Shown piece after piece: positions 8,414 through 17,541 of a stretch of 23,776 bases of DNA (positions are counted from its first letter, which is position 1; every line of letters starts with the position of its first letter). Source of the stretch: Chara braunii (Eukaryota > Streptophyta > Charophyceae > Charales > Characeae); the NCBI GenBank assembly GCA_003427395.1, contig BFEA01000395.1, forward strand, positions 68,276 through 92,051, read 5' to 3'. The notes under the pieces are model-generated. The model was given only the letters and a program-made list of their open reading frames with translations. It was not told the origin of the DNA and searched no databases. The position numbers and the translations under genes were made by a program.

Positions 8414-8807
8414 TAACACAGTCCTGTTGTCTTTGGCTAGCAGGAAGCAGAGGGTCTGTTGCGTATGTGGGTGAAAGTGAGTGACATACTGACCGGTGAC
8501 GAACCGGACAGAAAGGACGGGGGGCAGGGGCACGGGAGCTGACTGGTGAAGAACAGGAAAGAAAGGAACAAGATGGAGGGGCACAGGGGTTGTGCTCCCT
8601 GCTCACCCATGACGGACATGCGCAGTGTAACCGTGTATGCGCTGATGGCGTCAACCCAGTCGTCTGCAACGAATCTGAAACCTGGATGGGACTGGGTATG
8701 CCCAGTCAGTAATCTTGGTGGCAAACATGGATGCGAGACTCCATGCCATATCGCCCTCTGTTTGGGACTCCTATTCTTCCCAGCATTGTTCCCTAGGCTG
8801 TGGTTCC

Positions 8808-8881
8808 GCAGGATGGTAGATTGGAACAAGTGGGAATGACGTACGCAGGATGGTAGGTTGGGACAAGTGGGATTGCCGTAT
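8808..8881. repeat. 37-bp tandem duplication
   Basis: Two adjacent 37-base units begin GCAGGATGGTAG and differ at a handful of positions. Confidence 0.85.
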
Positions 8882-8924
8882 GTGATCTGTGAGATTGGTT
8901 TACTAGCTGTCAGCTTCGGTTTAT

Positions 8925-9082
8925 AACTTAAATGGGGGACATCCGTTAAAAGTAAAAACTGGAACGATACAGAGAAGATTAGCATGGCCCCTGCGCAAGG
9001 ATGACACACATAAATCGAGAAATGGTCCAAATAAAAATAATAATAATATAATAATAATAATAAATAAATAAAAACTTAAATG
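8925..9082 (+). mobile_element. Retroposed U6 copy with A-rich tail and target-site duplication
   Basis: The 10-base word AACTTAAATG at 8925-8934 recurs at 9073-9082. It brackets the U6-like sequence and its AATAAT-rich tail (9031-9072). Direct repeats plus an A-rich 3' tail are the signature of insertion by LINE-type target-primed reverse transcription. Confidence 0.85.
8935..9030 (+). pseudogene. U6 snRNA pseudogene
   Basis: The sequence matches the U6 spliceosomal RNA core: GGAACGATACAGAGAAGATT, then AGCATGGCCCCTGCGCAAGG, then ATGACAC and AAATCGAGAAATGGTCCAA. ACAGAGA is the 5' splice site-pairing motif. The 5' end is truncated within the first stem-loop, and about eight extra bases lie between GACATCCG and GGAACG. 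There is no upstream plant USE/TATA arrangement and no T-run terminator; it ends in an A-rich tail. It is therefore a processed pseudogene and not a working gene. Confidence 0.88.
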
Positions 9083-10161
9083 CGAAGAATGCAAGATCCT
9101 GCCAACGAATAGCAATCTGAACACACCCGTCTAAATGACGGGCACACAGCACGATGAAGAGGTTGCTTATTGGACCAACCATCGCAGGTGGTGCAAAGAG
9201 GGAGACCCGGATGCGATGGTGCTGCTGACGGTTGTTGTCTTGGGACAGCAAATGCGAATTATTTGTGTGGAACGCCGCTGCAGTGGTTGATTCTGAAGCG
9301 GCCCATAATAGAAAACGTTGTTTTCACCAAGTGACCACAGAGATAGCGACTCCAATAGTGCCTATCAGGCATGAGAGCACTGTTGAGGTGCAGCATCTGT
9401 GTACAATACAGTTCAAACAGAAGAGGCCCTCTGAAGTTGCCCACACTGACACATTCGGCATGGCGGGCTAGCCAACCTCCCAAGCAGCGGTCGAAACAAT
9501 CACTTCTTTGATCATCTTCAATCCATAACAAGAGAACCAGCATGCTAAAGGAACGAAAGAGGGAGGTGGCGAGGGGAGAGGACCAAGGGCGCAGGAGGAG
9601 GGCGGAGTGGTTGAAGCGGGCAGAGGAGAAGGGAGAACATAGGAGTTCGCTGTGCAATAATTTCCAGGCGCCTCCTTCTATTCGGACTCGGTATCATGTA
9701 GTCCTGTTAATGTAATGCTGTTTTTTCTTGTCTCTCACAAGCTGTTCCTGCCTCTTTGCAAAGTAGAATAGAGACAACATCGGTCTTCTTTTCTCCCAGA
9801 TCCTGAAGGAAAGGGGAGAAGAATTCCACCGACTGACTATTATGTCTAAGACTCTAAACAAAACACAGGTAGCTGTGGGTCTTGCCTCCCAAGCCTTCAT
9901 CAGTTTTCCACACAGGCGTTTCAAGTTTCAACCAGGCTTAGGCCCACAGAAGCTGAAACGCAAACAGGTAAAGATAGTGAAACCCTTTGAAAACGACGCT
10001 CGCCCAAGCCTCTCCTGAGTTGTCGCCAGAGGGAACATAGCTTCCTGAATCCTGATATCAGGACAAAAATGTCAGGCCGAGAAAGCAAGGCCCATCATGA
10101 GGCAAACGTTAGCGTCCTGGTATCAGGTCAAACGTGTCTGATAAAACAATCTGGGCCAGCA

Positions 10162-10162
<1 letters not shown>
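9083..10162. other. Intergenic region, nothing recognised
   Basis: Several open frames occur on both strands (for example minus 9657-9259), but none carries a motif I recognise. Part of the right side is probably the 3' flank of the minus-strand gene ending at 10378. Confidence 0.4.
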
Positions 10163-10235
<73 letters not shown>

Positions 10236-10292
10236 NNNNNNNNNNNNNNNNNNNNNNNNNNNNNNNNNNNNNNNNNNNNNNNNNNNNNNNNN

Positions 10293-10367
<75 letters not shown>
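10163..10367. repeat. (GA)n microsatellite with assembly gap
   Basis: GA repeat on both sides of a run of 57 Ns (10236-10292). The gap means the true length is unknown. It lies just beyond the stop codon of the minus-strand gene, so a (CT)n tract would fall in its 3' UTR. Confidence 0.95.
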
Positions 10368-10370
<3 letters not shown>

Positions 10371-10377
10371 GAGACTG

Positions 10378-13300
10378 TCAGGTAGAGCACCCTATGGTTG
10401 CCAGGCGACCACCTGAATCTATAGAGGACAATCCACATGGCATACCAGCATCGGTCTCTCGCCACGTTTTCTCAACCACGAAACCTCGGCTTACTTCCAC
10501 CCAAGCCCCCTTTCTGTTGAGATCCTCTCCCCTCACCTCAGGAGAAACTGCTGCCTGGGAATTTTGGCTGCTGCCCTGTAGAGAGAGTCCTTCAGGCCGC
10601 TGATCAGTCACGCCGAGGTTGTCACCACATGCTCCAACCAGCCCTCCACGCCAACGCAATTCAGCGACGAGAGCTCGACGTTTGCGAGGCGAGCCGCCCT
10701 TTTCGGCCTCGACAGCGAGGGCTTCGATCCTTTCCATTAGCTGATCTGAATCCAGCACGCCCGTGGGTGCAGCATCTTTTCCGGACGTAGCATGGACCAC
10801 TATTGGTGCCAACCATTCCATTTTGGAAATTATGTACCACCGACTGTCATGATGATGGGGCTGCAGGATTAGCTGACGGATGTCGCGTGTCCACCAGCCT
10901 TTCCAATGGTTCGGATTCAGCTCGGCATTTTTCCGCTCCTGATTATTCCTGTCGACTTGCTCTGCGATTTCATTGATTCCACTCCGGCTGTGAACCCCTA
11001 GCTTCTTCGGCTTCCCATTTTCCATTTGAAGCCGACATTTCAATTGTGCAATGCCCCTCTCCCAATCCTGTTTCTGCAATTCCACCCACAAGTTGTACTC
11101 ATAAAACAAATAACCCTTGGAAACTGCGCCAGCCCAAACCTGAATGTTAGCGAGCTCGTTCATCCTGACAACCCCAGGACCTATAATTTCATACTTTATT
11201 ATCCGATCCAACGTTGTCTCCACAACCTCTGCGTGCTTCCCAGTGCTCAGAACCAGTTCCACATCTCTTGATGCTTTAACAGATTTGTCTACTCCGGATA
11301 GCGTGGCGGACACCATGACTGCTGGGCGGCCAGGATGCTCTTCCTTCTTGTCGGTCGCACTGACAGCTCCTCCATCAGTGTCCCCTTCATGAACGAGCAG
11401 CGGCATGTTATTTCCCTCGCCTACACACCCTTCACAATCAGCTGTGTTTACCTCTTGCATTGCCTGCATAAGGCAGTCCCCCTCATTTATTCCTGATAGC
11501 CTGCTAGAGGTCACCAGTGCTGTGGTGTGGTCAGGTTCACTCTCATACTCATCAGCTCTGCAGACAGTCTTGTCAATATCTCCTTGAAGACCAAGCAAAT
11601 CGCCACCCTCACCTTTGTCCTCTCTGTAATCAGCTTTGTGAACACCTTGTACGGTATGAATCGGATGATCCATATAAATAGGTACCGTACGATCTTTCTG
11701 CTCCACGCCCAACGTTAGTCGATTGTCCAAGGGTGCAAATGAGACACCCTCCTCCTCCGACGATGGGACCACGTTCACCACCTTTGCCTCCTCGATCATC
11801 AGGTTATTACTTAGATGATCCGGCAGTCTTCCCAATGATTGTAAATGGGACAGTTGAGGTGATGGTTCTTGTTGCGAACTGTCAGCTTTTGTATTCTCTG
11901 GGTTGTCGCGTTCGGGTTTGTTTGCTGACAAGTCTTTTTTCAACTTGCTCTTTGATCCCTTCTGCCTGCCGACGAAACCTTTCCCGAAACCATGAGGTCT
12001 GCCCAAAAAAACTGTGCTACTATCACGAGCTGAAGTTCCTTTCGAACTTGACCCTGCACTTGCAGGCAGCTCCCCTTCTGATCCCTCCCGTAGCCCACTT
12101 TGTAATGTAGTTTGCAATGAATGCATCCTCAGATATACACCAGATTTAGAGGCGGTTTCAGTGAATGACCTGGCAATCATTGCCCTTGCATCTGTCAAAC
12201 TATCGGCCTCTTGCTGGAGCTTTCGCTCCTCCTCTGCTTTCGCATAAATTTCTGCCAGGAATCGCCATGCACGAGGATCTGCAGACAGCCGCACCTGACT
12301 ATGCAATCTATCTTTCCTTGAAGACAAAATCTCCTCTGCATGAGGACCAAAGAAATTTGTCATTTTCACCAAGCCTCTCTTCCCGCCCTGAAGCTCTTGC
12401 CTACCCTCGCCCCCTTTCTCTTCTTCCCCTTCTCCTCTATCCATTCCGTCCGGAACACAAAACAGAAAGTACTTCACCGACAGCTCCCAGTGATGCATCT
12501 CTACAGCTGCCTTGGGTCCAGAGCAACTCGCTGGAGCCCCGCTTCTCCCGTCATTCGAGCTATCAATATCGTGACGACGGTCTTGCCAGCCAGCGGTTTG
12601 CACGGTGGTGTCCTCGTCCCTTTTTTCTGTAAGTTCACCGGACTTTGCAACGCTCGCGTGAGGAATGATGGAAGCATTTGCTTTGAATCTTCTGCCGCTG
12701 CGACTGGTGCTCTCATCATAAACTTCTTCCCAACCCACATGCTCATCGCTGCGAGGCACAAATGATGCTGCTGCACTCTGCAATTTTCCATCCACTGCCT
12801 TTCTGTCTGAATGACAATCAACGTCTCCCGTTCCGGGTTGCGCAAAGACCATACCTTCTGCTGAAATTTGACATTCCATAGAGTCGACAATTAGCGGGTT
12901 CCCAGTGCTGTTTGAACGGTAGCTTTTCCCGCATTCTCCGGGAGCTTCAGAGCCCCCGTCCTCGAAGGAGTCCATATTCTCTGCCCCCTCATCCCCCGCC
13001 CCTACCGCCTTCGCCTTCACAAAAAGAATATCAAACTCCCCTATTGTCTTTGTGATTTCCCCACGACCACGACCTCTTCTCTTGTGCCTCCCAATGTTAT
13101 CGGCTGGTGCAAGCGATGCTCGATTCGCCGCTGAGCTCAGGACAGATGGCACCTCTGCTGACTCGTCAGCTTCGTGCATCGCACCATGGGAAACCGGTTC
13201 AGAGTGTTCAGTGAGCCGTACTCCCGCCAACAATGTTGCCTCCGCGATTGACCCCTGCTGCACACCATCCTGATGACAGCTGTTTCCGACGGACGCTGCG

Positions 13301-13994
13301 GTGTTCACCAAAGAGTTACCTACCACTGCAGTTCTAAAGGGTGTCACACTTCCTTCCATTTCAGGCTGCATTTCTCGCACTTGATAACCTGGACTGCCAC
13401 TACTTACTTCCAATTTTGTTGCTGAGGTCAAACTGCTGCACAAAGTCAACTCTTGCAGATCACGGCTCAAACCCTGGTTTCTTACATTGTCAGGTATGCA
13501 TGCAGAGTCATTACCGTCACAATCCTGCCGGCTTGCAGGATGACAGGAGACTTCAGGACCAGGGCTGCAACTTTCAGAACCAGGGCTGCAACTTTCCGAG
13601 CCAGTGCTTTGATCTACAAGATCGTGGCACTGTGAGTTGAGAGGAACTTCGTCATGCTCACCACACAATTGGCCATCCTGAGCTAAGTCAGAGGATGGGT
13701 AGACAGAAACAACATCCAGAGCTTGATGGATTTCATCGGCTTCTCCCGCGGTGTCTTTTGGAAAGCGCACATTGCATTGAGAATTGTCTGGAGCGGCGAA
13801 ATCCTTGGAGGAGGTATTGGTGTCCTGGCTAACATCAGCATTCTCAGCTAAGCCTTGTTGAATTCGCACTTTCGGTCCATGATGGAATCTTTGCATGGTT
13901 CGCCAGTGGACTGGCTGAGAAACCCATAGGTGATCCAAGCGGAAGTATGGACTGAATCTCAATGCATATTCCATGCAATCAGCGAAGTGATCTC
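10378..13994 (-). CDS. DUF1853-like protein with very large low-complexity inserts, terminal exon
   Basis: This 3,617-nt terminal exon has 1,204 codons plus stop. It begins after an ATCATCAG acceptor and completes the Gly codon left by the exon at 15554-15425. DUF1853-type blocks occur in family order: LG-DHFADCMEYAL at the junction, TIGEFDILF (~13050-13024), HHWELSVKYFLF (~12497-12462), FFGPHAEEI...KDRLHSQVRL (~12356-12280), GYLFYEYNLW (~11118-11090), NHWKGWW (~10914-10893) and KMEWLAPI (~10830-10805). As I know them, bacterial members are about 300 residues. Here the blocks are separated by roughly 310, 180 and 390 residues of Ser/Glu/Asp/Gly-rich sequence. GEFD plus WELSVK could form the acidic and E-x-K parts of a PD-(D/E)XK nuclease-like site (inference). 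A Cys/Pro/Gly/Ser unit (SESCSPG) is repeated near 13560-13600. The function is unknown. Confidence 0.72.
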
Positions 13995-14051
13995 CTGATG
14001 ATTTTTCTCTTCCCCCCCCTCGACCAGCCCCATCAATGTGAAAGACGCATG

Positions 14052-14053
<2 letters not shown>

Positions 14054-14138
<85 letters not shown>
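14054..14138. repeat. (CA)n microsatellite, (TG)n on the gene's strand
   Basis: About 85 bases of CA. On the minus strand it is (TG)n ending about 60 bases before the proposed acceptor. An open frame continuing through it as Cys-Val repeats is contiguous with the DUF1853-like exon but is best explained as intron. Confidence 0.93.
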
Positions 14139-14140
<2 letters not shown>

Positions 14141-14141
14141 C

Positions 14142-14180
14142 CTGATGAGCCAGTGAAAGTCCAATGAAACAGTCTGGCAC
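14142..14180 (+). other. Hammerhead-ribozyme-like core, degenerate copy A
   Basis: CTGATGAG, 13 bases, AATGAAACAG and CTGGC are arranged like the conserved core of a hammerhead ribozyme. About 31 of 39 positions match the copy at 16787. In this copy stem II (GCCAG/CCAAT) pairs poorly and the cleavage-site UH is lost. If it was ever a ribozyme, it is decayed. Confidence 0.3.
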
Positions 14181-14212
14181 AGTCATGCTTTTTTTTAGCG
14201 TATAGCAAACAT

Positions 14213-14242
14213 GACAACACACCCACACCCACCCACACACAC

Positions 14243-14286
<44 letters not shown>

Positions 14287-14320
14287 TGCAAGAGCGAGAG
14301 AGAGAGAGAGAGAGAGAGAG
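14213..14320. repeat. (CA)n then (GA)n microsatellites
   Basis: CA/CCCACA repeat to about 14285, a short TTGCAAGAGC link, then GA repeat at 14294-14320. Confidence 0.92.
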
Positions 14321-14667
14321 TAATCATGTCAGTACCACAAGCACAGTGGTGCAGATACATCAGACGCCAACGAACACAGCTAATAGCTTTCATCAATTTT
14401 AGGCCGCTTAGCTGAGGGCAACGCCCCACTGGTGCTATGTTTGCATATTGAAAGCATGCAAACACATCACGACCAGGTTTGTGACTTCTTGGCATGAACA
14501 TAGCGCCTGTGGAGCCTGGCCCTCAGTCAATTTCACAATGTCATTCTACTTCTGCATGCATCTTCGCATTCAGTAGAAGTGCCTAGACTACTTTCTACCG
14601 GTCGGTGGACACAGTGCTCCATGCCTCCAGGAACCAATCTACCACTTGAACTACACCCCCGACTGAA

Positions 14668-14752
14668 CGGAGGAAATGGGATTTGAACCCATGATACAAT
14701 CTTGTTAAAATTTTGAGACTTGCTCCAATTCACAAGACTTCCAACCCCCTCC
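14668..14752 (-). pseudogene. tRNA-Ser-like pseudogene, probably organelle-derived
   Basis: On the minus strand the last ~40 bases read AAGATTGTATC, ATGGG-TTCAAAT-CCCAT and TTCCTCC-G. That is a perfect 5-bp T arm, acceptor strand and G discriminator. From memory this closely matches the 3' half of plant mitochondrial tRNA-Ser(GCU). The 5' end GGAGGGG can pair with TTCCTCC using two G-U pairs, and the 85-nt length fits a class II tRNA. The D and anticodon arms do not fold into a credible shape and no GCT anticodon is present. A second tRNA-like A-box word (TAGTTCAAGTGG) lies just 3' of it on that strand. Confidence 0.5.
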
Positions 14753-14920
14753 ATTCTCAACCCGAACCTCAAAAAGAGAGATCTTTTTTATCAATAGCAG
14801 TTACAGCACATTCATCGCCATTCAACTGCGTCCAATCAGATTCCAGAAGACAGGAGCTTCAAGCCTGGCAAAGGAAAAGACAATACGCATTCTCACCAGT
14901 TTGACACCCACTAAGAAGAG

Positions 14921-15063
14921 TCCTTAATCCTTATCTACACCTTTCTCGGCCTTTTGGCTAAAAATAGATCAAGTGTAGTATCTGTTCTGCTCAGTTTAAT
15001 ATCTGATCCGTGGCCCATCGGGCCACACACATACACCCAAAAAAAAAAAAGAGTCCTTATCAC
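14921..15063 (+). mobile_element. Insertion unit carrying the U2 copy
   Basis: AAGAGTCCTTA occurs at about 14916 and again right after the A-run at 15049, and TCCTTATC occurs at 14928 and 15053. These bracket the U2 copy and its A tail and look like an imperfect target-site duplication. Confidence 0.5.
14937..15030 (+). pseudogene. U2 snRNA pseudogene, 3'-truncated
   Basis: ACCTTTCTCGGCCTTTTGGC starts the U2 5' stem-loop. AGATCAAGTGTAGTATCTGT then contains the branch-point-pairing GTAGTA. AGTTTAATATCTGAT and a GTGGCCCATCGGGCCAC hairpin follow, the last corresponding to stem-loop IIb. Four extra bases sit after GGCTAA. The similarity stops near U2 position 95, so stem-loops III and IV are missing, and is followed by ACACCC and twelve As. 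It lacks upstream USE elements. This is a truncated retrocopy. Confidence 0.88.
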
Positions 15064-15424
15064 TCCTGGGGACCTTTTTCCAGTCAGATCTGGGTGCAAC
15101 TGCGGTCAGATGCGTCGACGTTTGGCCGTAATTTTTGTGGTCAGATTCGTCCAGAAGTCCTAGTGTGACGGAGTACTCCCTAAGAACGAGTCCTCACATG
15201 GTCCATAAGTCAAAAAAAACTGTTGAGCACTTCATCTGCAAAGGTCTGCCAACTCTGCACTAGTAAGCAAATGTAAACACTAGCATATGGTTCCAATTAA
15301 ACAAAATCCCAGACTTAACATAGTTTCACACATTGCCATGATTATGACCTTTTGACAAATTCACAGACTTAACATACATGCATTGTTCACACAGGTGCAT
15401 AATTACTCAGGAAGAAAAACTCAC

Positions 15425-15554
15425 CGAGCCGAGTGCGCTTCTTCGCTGCAAACCATTCTGCAACCTGTGGTGAATCCAGCCCCTTGAGCCATTGGATCAT
15501 AGACGTCCATGCAGATCCTGAGCTCCCTAACACGAGCTCATCCACAATTGGTAC
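15425..15554 (-). CDS. DUF1853-like protein, internal exon upstream of the large exon
   Basis: On the minus strand the frame reads VPIVDELVLG, SAWTSMIQWLKGLDS, QVAEWFAAKKRTRL and the first base of a Gly codon, then a textbook GTGAGT donor. The W-L-x-x-LD...RxxRLG pattern matches the region preceding the LGxYFE block in DUF1853 proteins. The codon completed across the intron is the Gly of LG. The 5' boundary (CTAG at 15558-15555) is placed because an in-frame TAG lies immediately upstream. It has a weak acceptor context, so the exon could begin a little further in. Earlier exons were not identified. Confidence 0.65.
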
Positions 15555-15694
15555 CTAGTATTTGCATGGCCATCACGAGTCAGATGGATAGCCTGTGTGC
15601 CTCAAAGTCCCTAGCGTAGGCCTCCACACCTGGGTGCATGCACACATGCGCACCGCACCACACACAAGTATGCATGGAGGTTAACTTTGTCCAG

Positions 15695-15701
<7 letters not shown>

Positions 15702-15745
<44 letters not shown>

Positions 15746-15746
15746 N

Positions 15747-15791
<45 letters not shown>

Positions 15792-15796
15792 CGTAT

Positions 15797-15840
<44 letters not shown>
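15702..15840. repeat. (CT)n then (CA)n microsatellites, one N
   Basis: CT repeat with an N at 15746, a GTGCGTATG link, and CA repeat from about 15798. Confidence 0.93.
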
Positions 15841-15842
<2 letters not shown>

Positions 15843-15954
15843 CTTCTTCTTTGCCCTCCATCCCCTTACGGTTTGAAACATATATGTATACATATGTATA
15901 TGTGCAAGTGTGCCGCTTTGGCAGCAGACGGGTGTGTGGGCACTTGGCGCTGAA

Positions 15955-16075
15955 CCACACAAACGTGGCCAACCTTGCATTTTCTATTATATTGCTTATC
16001 TATACTTTTTCCTTACGGATGGCTTGTGATGATTTGTGAAGGGAATGAGAGAGAGAATCTGGGGTCTTTTAAAAC

Positions 16076-16127
<52 letters not shown>

Positions 16128-16150
16128 AAAAATAAAAATAAAAGTAAATC
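15955..16150. repeat. Composite microsatellite repeat, copy 2
   Basis: The core TTTCTATTATATTGC, ACTTTTTCCTTACGG and ATGGCTTGTGATG is related to 6511-6573. It is followed by a short GA run, TCTGGGGTCTTTTAAAACAA, a (CA)n tract (16077-16123) and an AATAAAAATAAAA stretch. Confidence 0.65.
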
Positions 16151-17027
16151 AGTTTTAACTTTTATGCATGGATATCTTCCTTCCCGCTTTTTATTCTAGG
16201 TACTTTGTGTGTGTCAACGTGAGCGCATTTAAGAAGTGCCTAATAGTCATTTTCTGTTTATTTGGAGTGCCCACAACACCACTAGGGGGCGCTCTGTTGG
16301 GTAATGTCTATGTGTGCATGTTCCATGAGTGATGACAGACATTCATCCGAGTGGGTTGCTGTCCCAGAGGGTGATGGGAACGAACAGTCTGCGGGGTTGC
16401 GCTTGTTGTGTGAGTAGGTGATGCACTGCTCTGGTCCATGTTGGATGTGTGGACTGTCTTGTCTACACCAAACTGCCTTGCTGCCCATCAACTTGCCGTA
16501 TCTTTCCTTGCAGTTTTCTGTTTGCCGTGCAGGTTGGCTCCCTTGTCAATGTTGCCTTGTACCTTGCTCCGACATTGCCGTGCTGCCCATCCGCGTGCCT
16601 CGGCCATTTGAGCAGTTTGCTTGTGGGCCATGTATTTTGGCCGCTGCGTCATCGCTGCCGCTTTGTCGTTGCCATGGTCCTGTTGTGGTGCCGTCAGGTG
16701 GCCATCCTGTTCCAGCAGGGTTAAAAGAGTCCATGACTCAAAGCATCAATATGGGGACTGCGTTGGATTGTCGAGGGTTCAGCCCACTGATGCGTCGGTG
16801 CAAGTCCAACGAAACAGCCTGTCGCCATCCTTTTTGTTTCTTTCCTATCAGTTTTGTGCTTGTATTTTTGTTCTTCCTTTTCTTTCACTTTTTGTGGCCT
16901 TCACATGGCATTGTTTATGTTCCTTCTACGGGTCATACATGGCTGCAGGCTGTTTGTTAAGTGTTGTTTGTACGGCGCACTGTTCGACAAAACATACCGT
17001 GCCACTAGCGTGGAGGTCTTATTCCCC

Positions 17028-17031
<4 letters not shown>
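16151..17031. other. Non-coding or unrecognised stretch
   Basis: Open frames on the plus strand at 16418-16960 contain hydrophobic pieces, but I recognise no family and see no consistent exon boundaries. The missing 5' exons of the minus-strand DUF1853-like gene could lie here or beyond. None was identified. Confidence 0.4.
16787..16823 (+). other. Hammerhead-ribozyme-like core, copy B
   Basis: CTGATG, a GTCGG...CCAAC stem with one mismatch, CGAAAC, and a nine-base ACAGCCTGT stem III ending in the GTC cleavage triplet. This is the order of a compact type I hammerhead. Position 9 of the core is C instead of A, and stem I does not pair, so activity is unlikely as it stands. Confidence 0.35.

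Positions 17032-17092
<61 letters not shown>
17032..17092. repeat. (CA)n microsatellite
   Basis: Pure CA repeat of about 60 bases at the left edge of the LINE-derived region. Confidence 0.95.
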
Positions 17093-17094
<2 letters not shown>

Positions 17095-17179
17095 CTCTGG
17101 CATGTCATGAAGGATAGTAAACATGGACATTTTGCTGAAGGGGTTGAGGCACTTCCTGCTCAAGCACACAAACAGTAGG

Positions 17180-17452
17180 AAACTCGCACTGAGCAAAGAG
17201 CCACATAGCACCTCTTTGTTCTGGTGATGGATGCTCTTGGTGCTATGATTAGAGCCAACCCTGTAACGAAGAGAATTGACATCCCAGAAATCCCCTCCCA
17301 CTGGGTCCCAGTAATGTCCCTGTTTGCAGATGACTTGACAGGTCTGGTCAAAGCCACGCCAGCCAGTCTGAATGCAATTCCAAACACAATCCACCTCTTC
17401 TCAATTGCAACAGATATAAGGGTTAACAGGGGAATGAAAACAGAAGGGCAGA
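17180..17452 (+). pseudogene. LINE reverse transcriptase relic, palm region
   Basis: The plus-strand frame gives LFVLVMDALGAMI, then WVPVMSLFADDLTGLVKA. This is the typical spacing of non-LTR reverse transcriptase between the PLSPxLFxLxMDxL block and the catalytic FADDL. A stop codon lies just upstream of LFVL and the frame ends soon after the U6 insertion, so it is inactive. The N-terminal endonuclease was not found. Confidence 0.8.
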
Positions 17453-17541
17453 GTCCTTCAAGACATCCGTTCAAATTGGAACGATACAGAGAGGATTAGG
17501 ATTGCCCCTGCGAATGGATGACATAGATAAATCGAGAAATG
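17453..17541 (+). pseudogene. U6 snRNA pseudogene inserted in the LINE
   Basis: Nearly full-length U6 similarity: GTCCTTCAAGACATCCG, AAATTGGAACGATACAGAGA, GATTAGGATTGCCCCTGCG, then GGATGACATAGATAAATCG and AGAAATG. It has substitutions and a two-base deletion relative to the better copy at 8935. Imperfect AAAAC...GGCAG words flank it (about 17438 and 17546) and may be a decayed target-site duplication. Confidence 0.85.

Larger units (their letters stand above)
7056..8807. other. Intergenic region between convergent genes, no confident gene
   Basis: The stretch probably includes the 3' UTR of the CC2D2A-like gene. It holds degenerate TTTAGGG-like words (7325-7425), a poly(C) run of about 22 bases followed by A-rich sequence (7721-7770), and a 137-bp tandem duplication. 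An open frame of 154 codons at 7952-8416 runs through that duplication. I do not recognise it and it has no supporting motif. Confidence 0.5.
13995..15424 (-). other. Intron of the DUF1853-like gene (phase 1)
   Basis: The donor is GTGAGT at 15424-15419 and the acceptor CAG ends at 13995. Joining them restores LG followed by DHF, as expected for the family. The 1,430-base intron contains two (CA)n tracts, a short GA tract, a hammerhead-like sequence, a tRNA-Ser-like pseudogene and a U2 pseudogene. The acceptor is preceded on the minus strand by a purine-rich segment and a long (TG)n run instead of a normal polypyrimidine tract. Confidence 0.65.

Noticed and set aside
7952-8416. 154-codon plus-strand frame
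   Set aside because: It runs through a recent 137-bp tandem duplication and shows no recognisable motif or exon boundaries.
8935-9030. Functional U6 snRNA gene
   Set aside because: The 5' end is truncated, there is an internal insertion, it has an A-rich tail instead of a T-run terminator, and it is flanked by target-site duplications.
9259-9657. 132-codon minus-strand frame
   Set aside because: No recognisable domain, and no supporting splice sites or neighbours. It is the length expected by chance in GC-balanced DNA.
13995-14286. N-terminal extension of the large minus-strand frame through Cys-Val repeats to 14286
   Set aside because: It is a (TG)n microsatellite read as protein. A proper exon at 15554-15425 joins in phase to 13994, so this part is intron.
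14937-15030. Functional U2 snRNA gene
   Set aside because: The 3' half is missing, an A-run follows directly, and no upstream USE/TATA promoter is visible.
16418-17178. Two long plus-strand frames with hydrophobic segments
   Set aside because: The frames overlap, one ends in Thr-His repeats, and I could not match any family. The membrane-like segments reflect T/G-rich composition.
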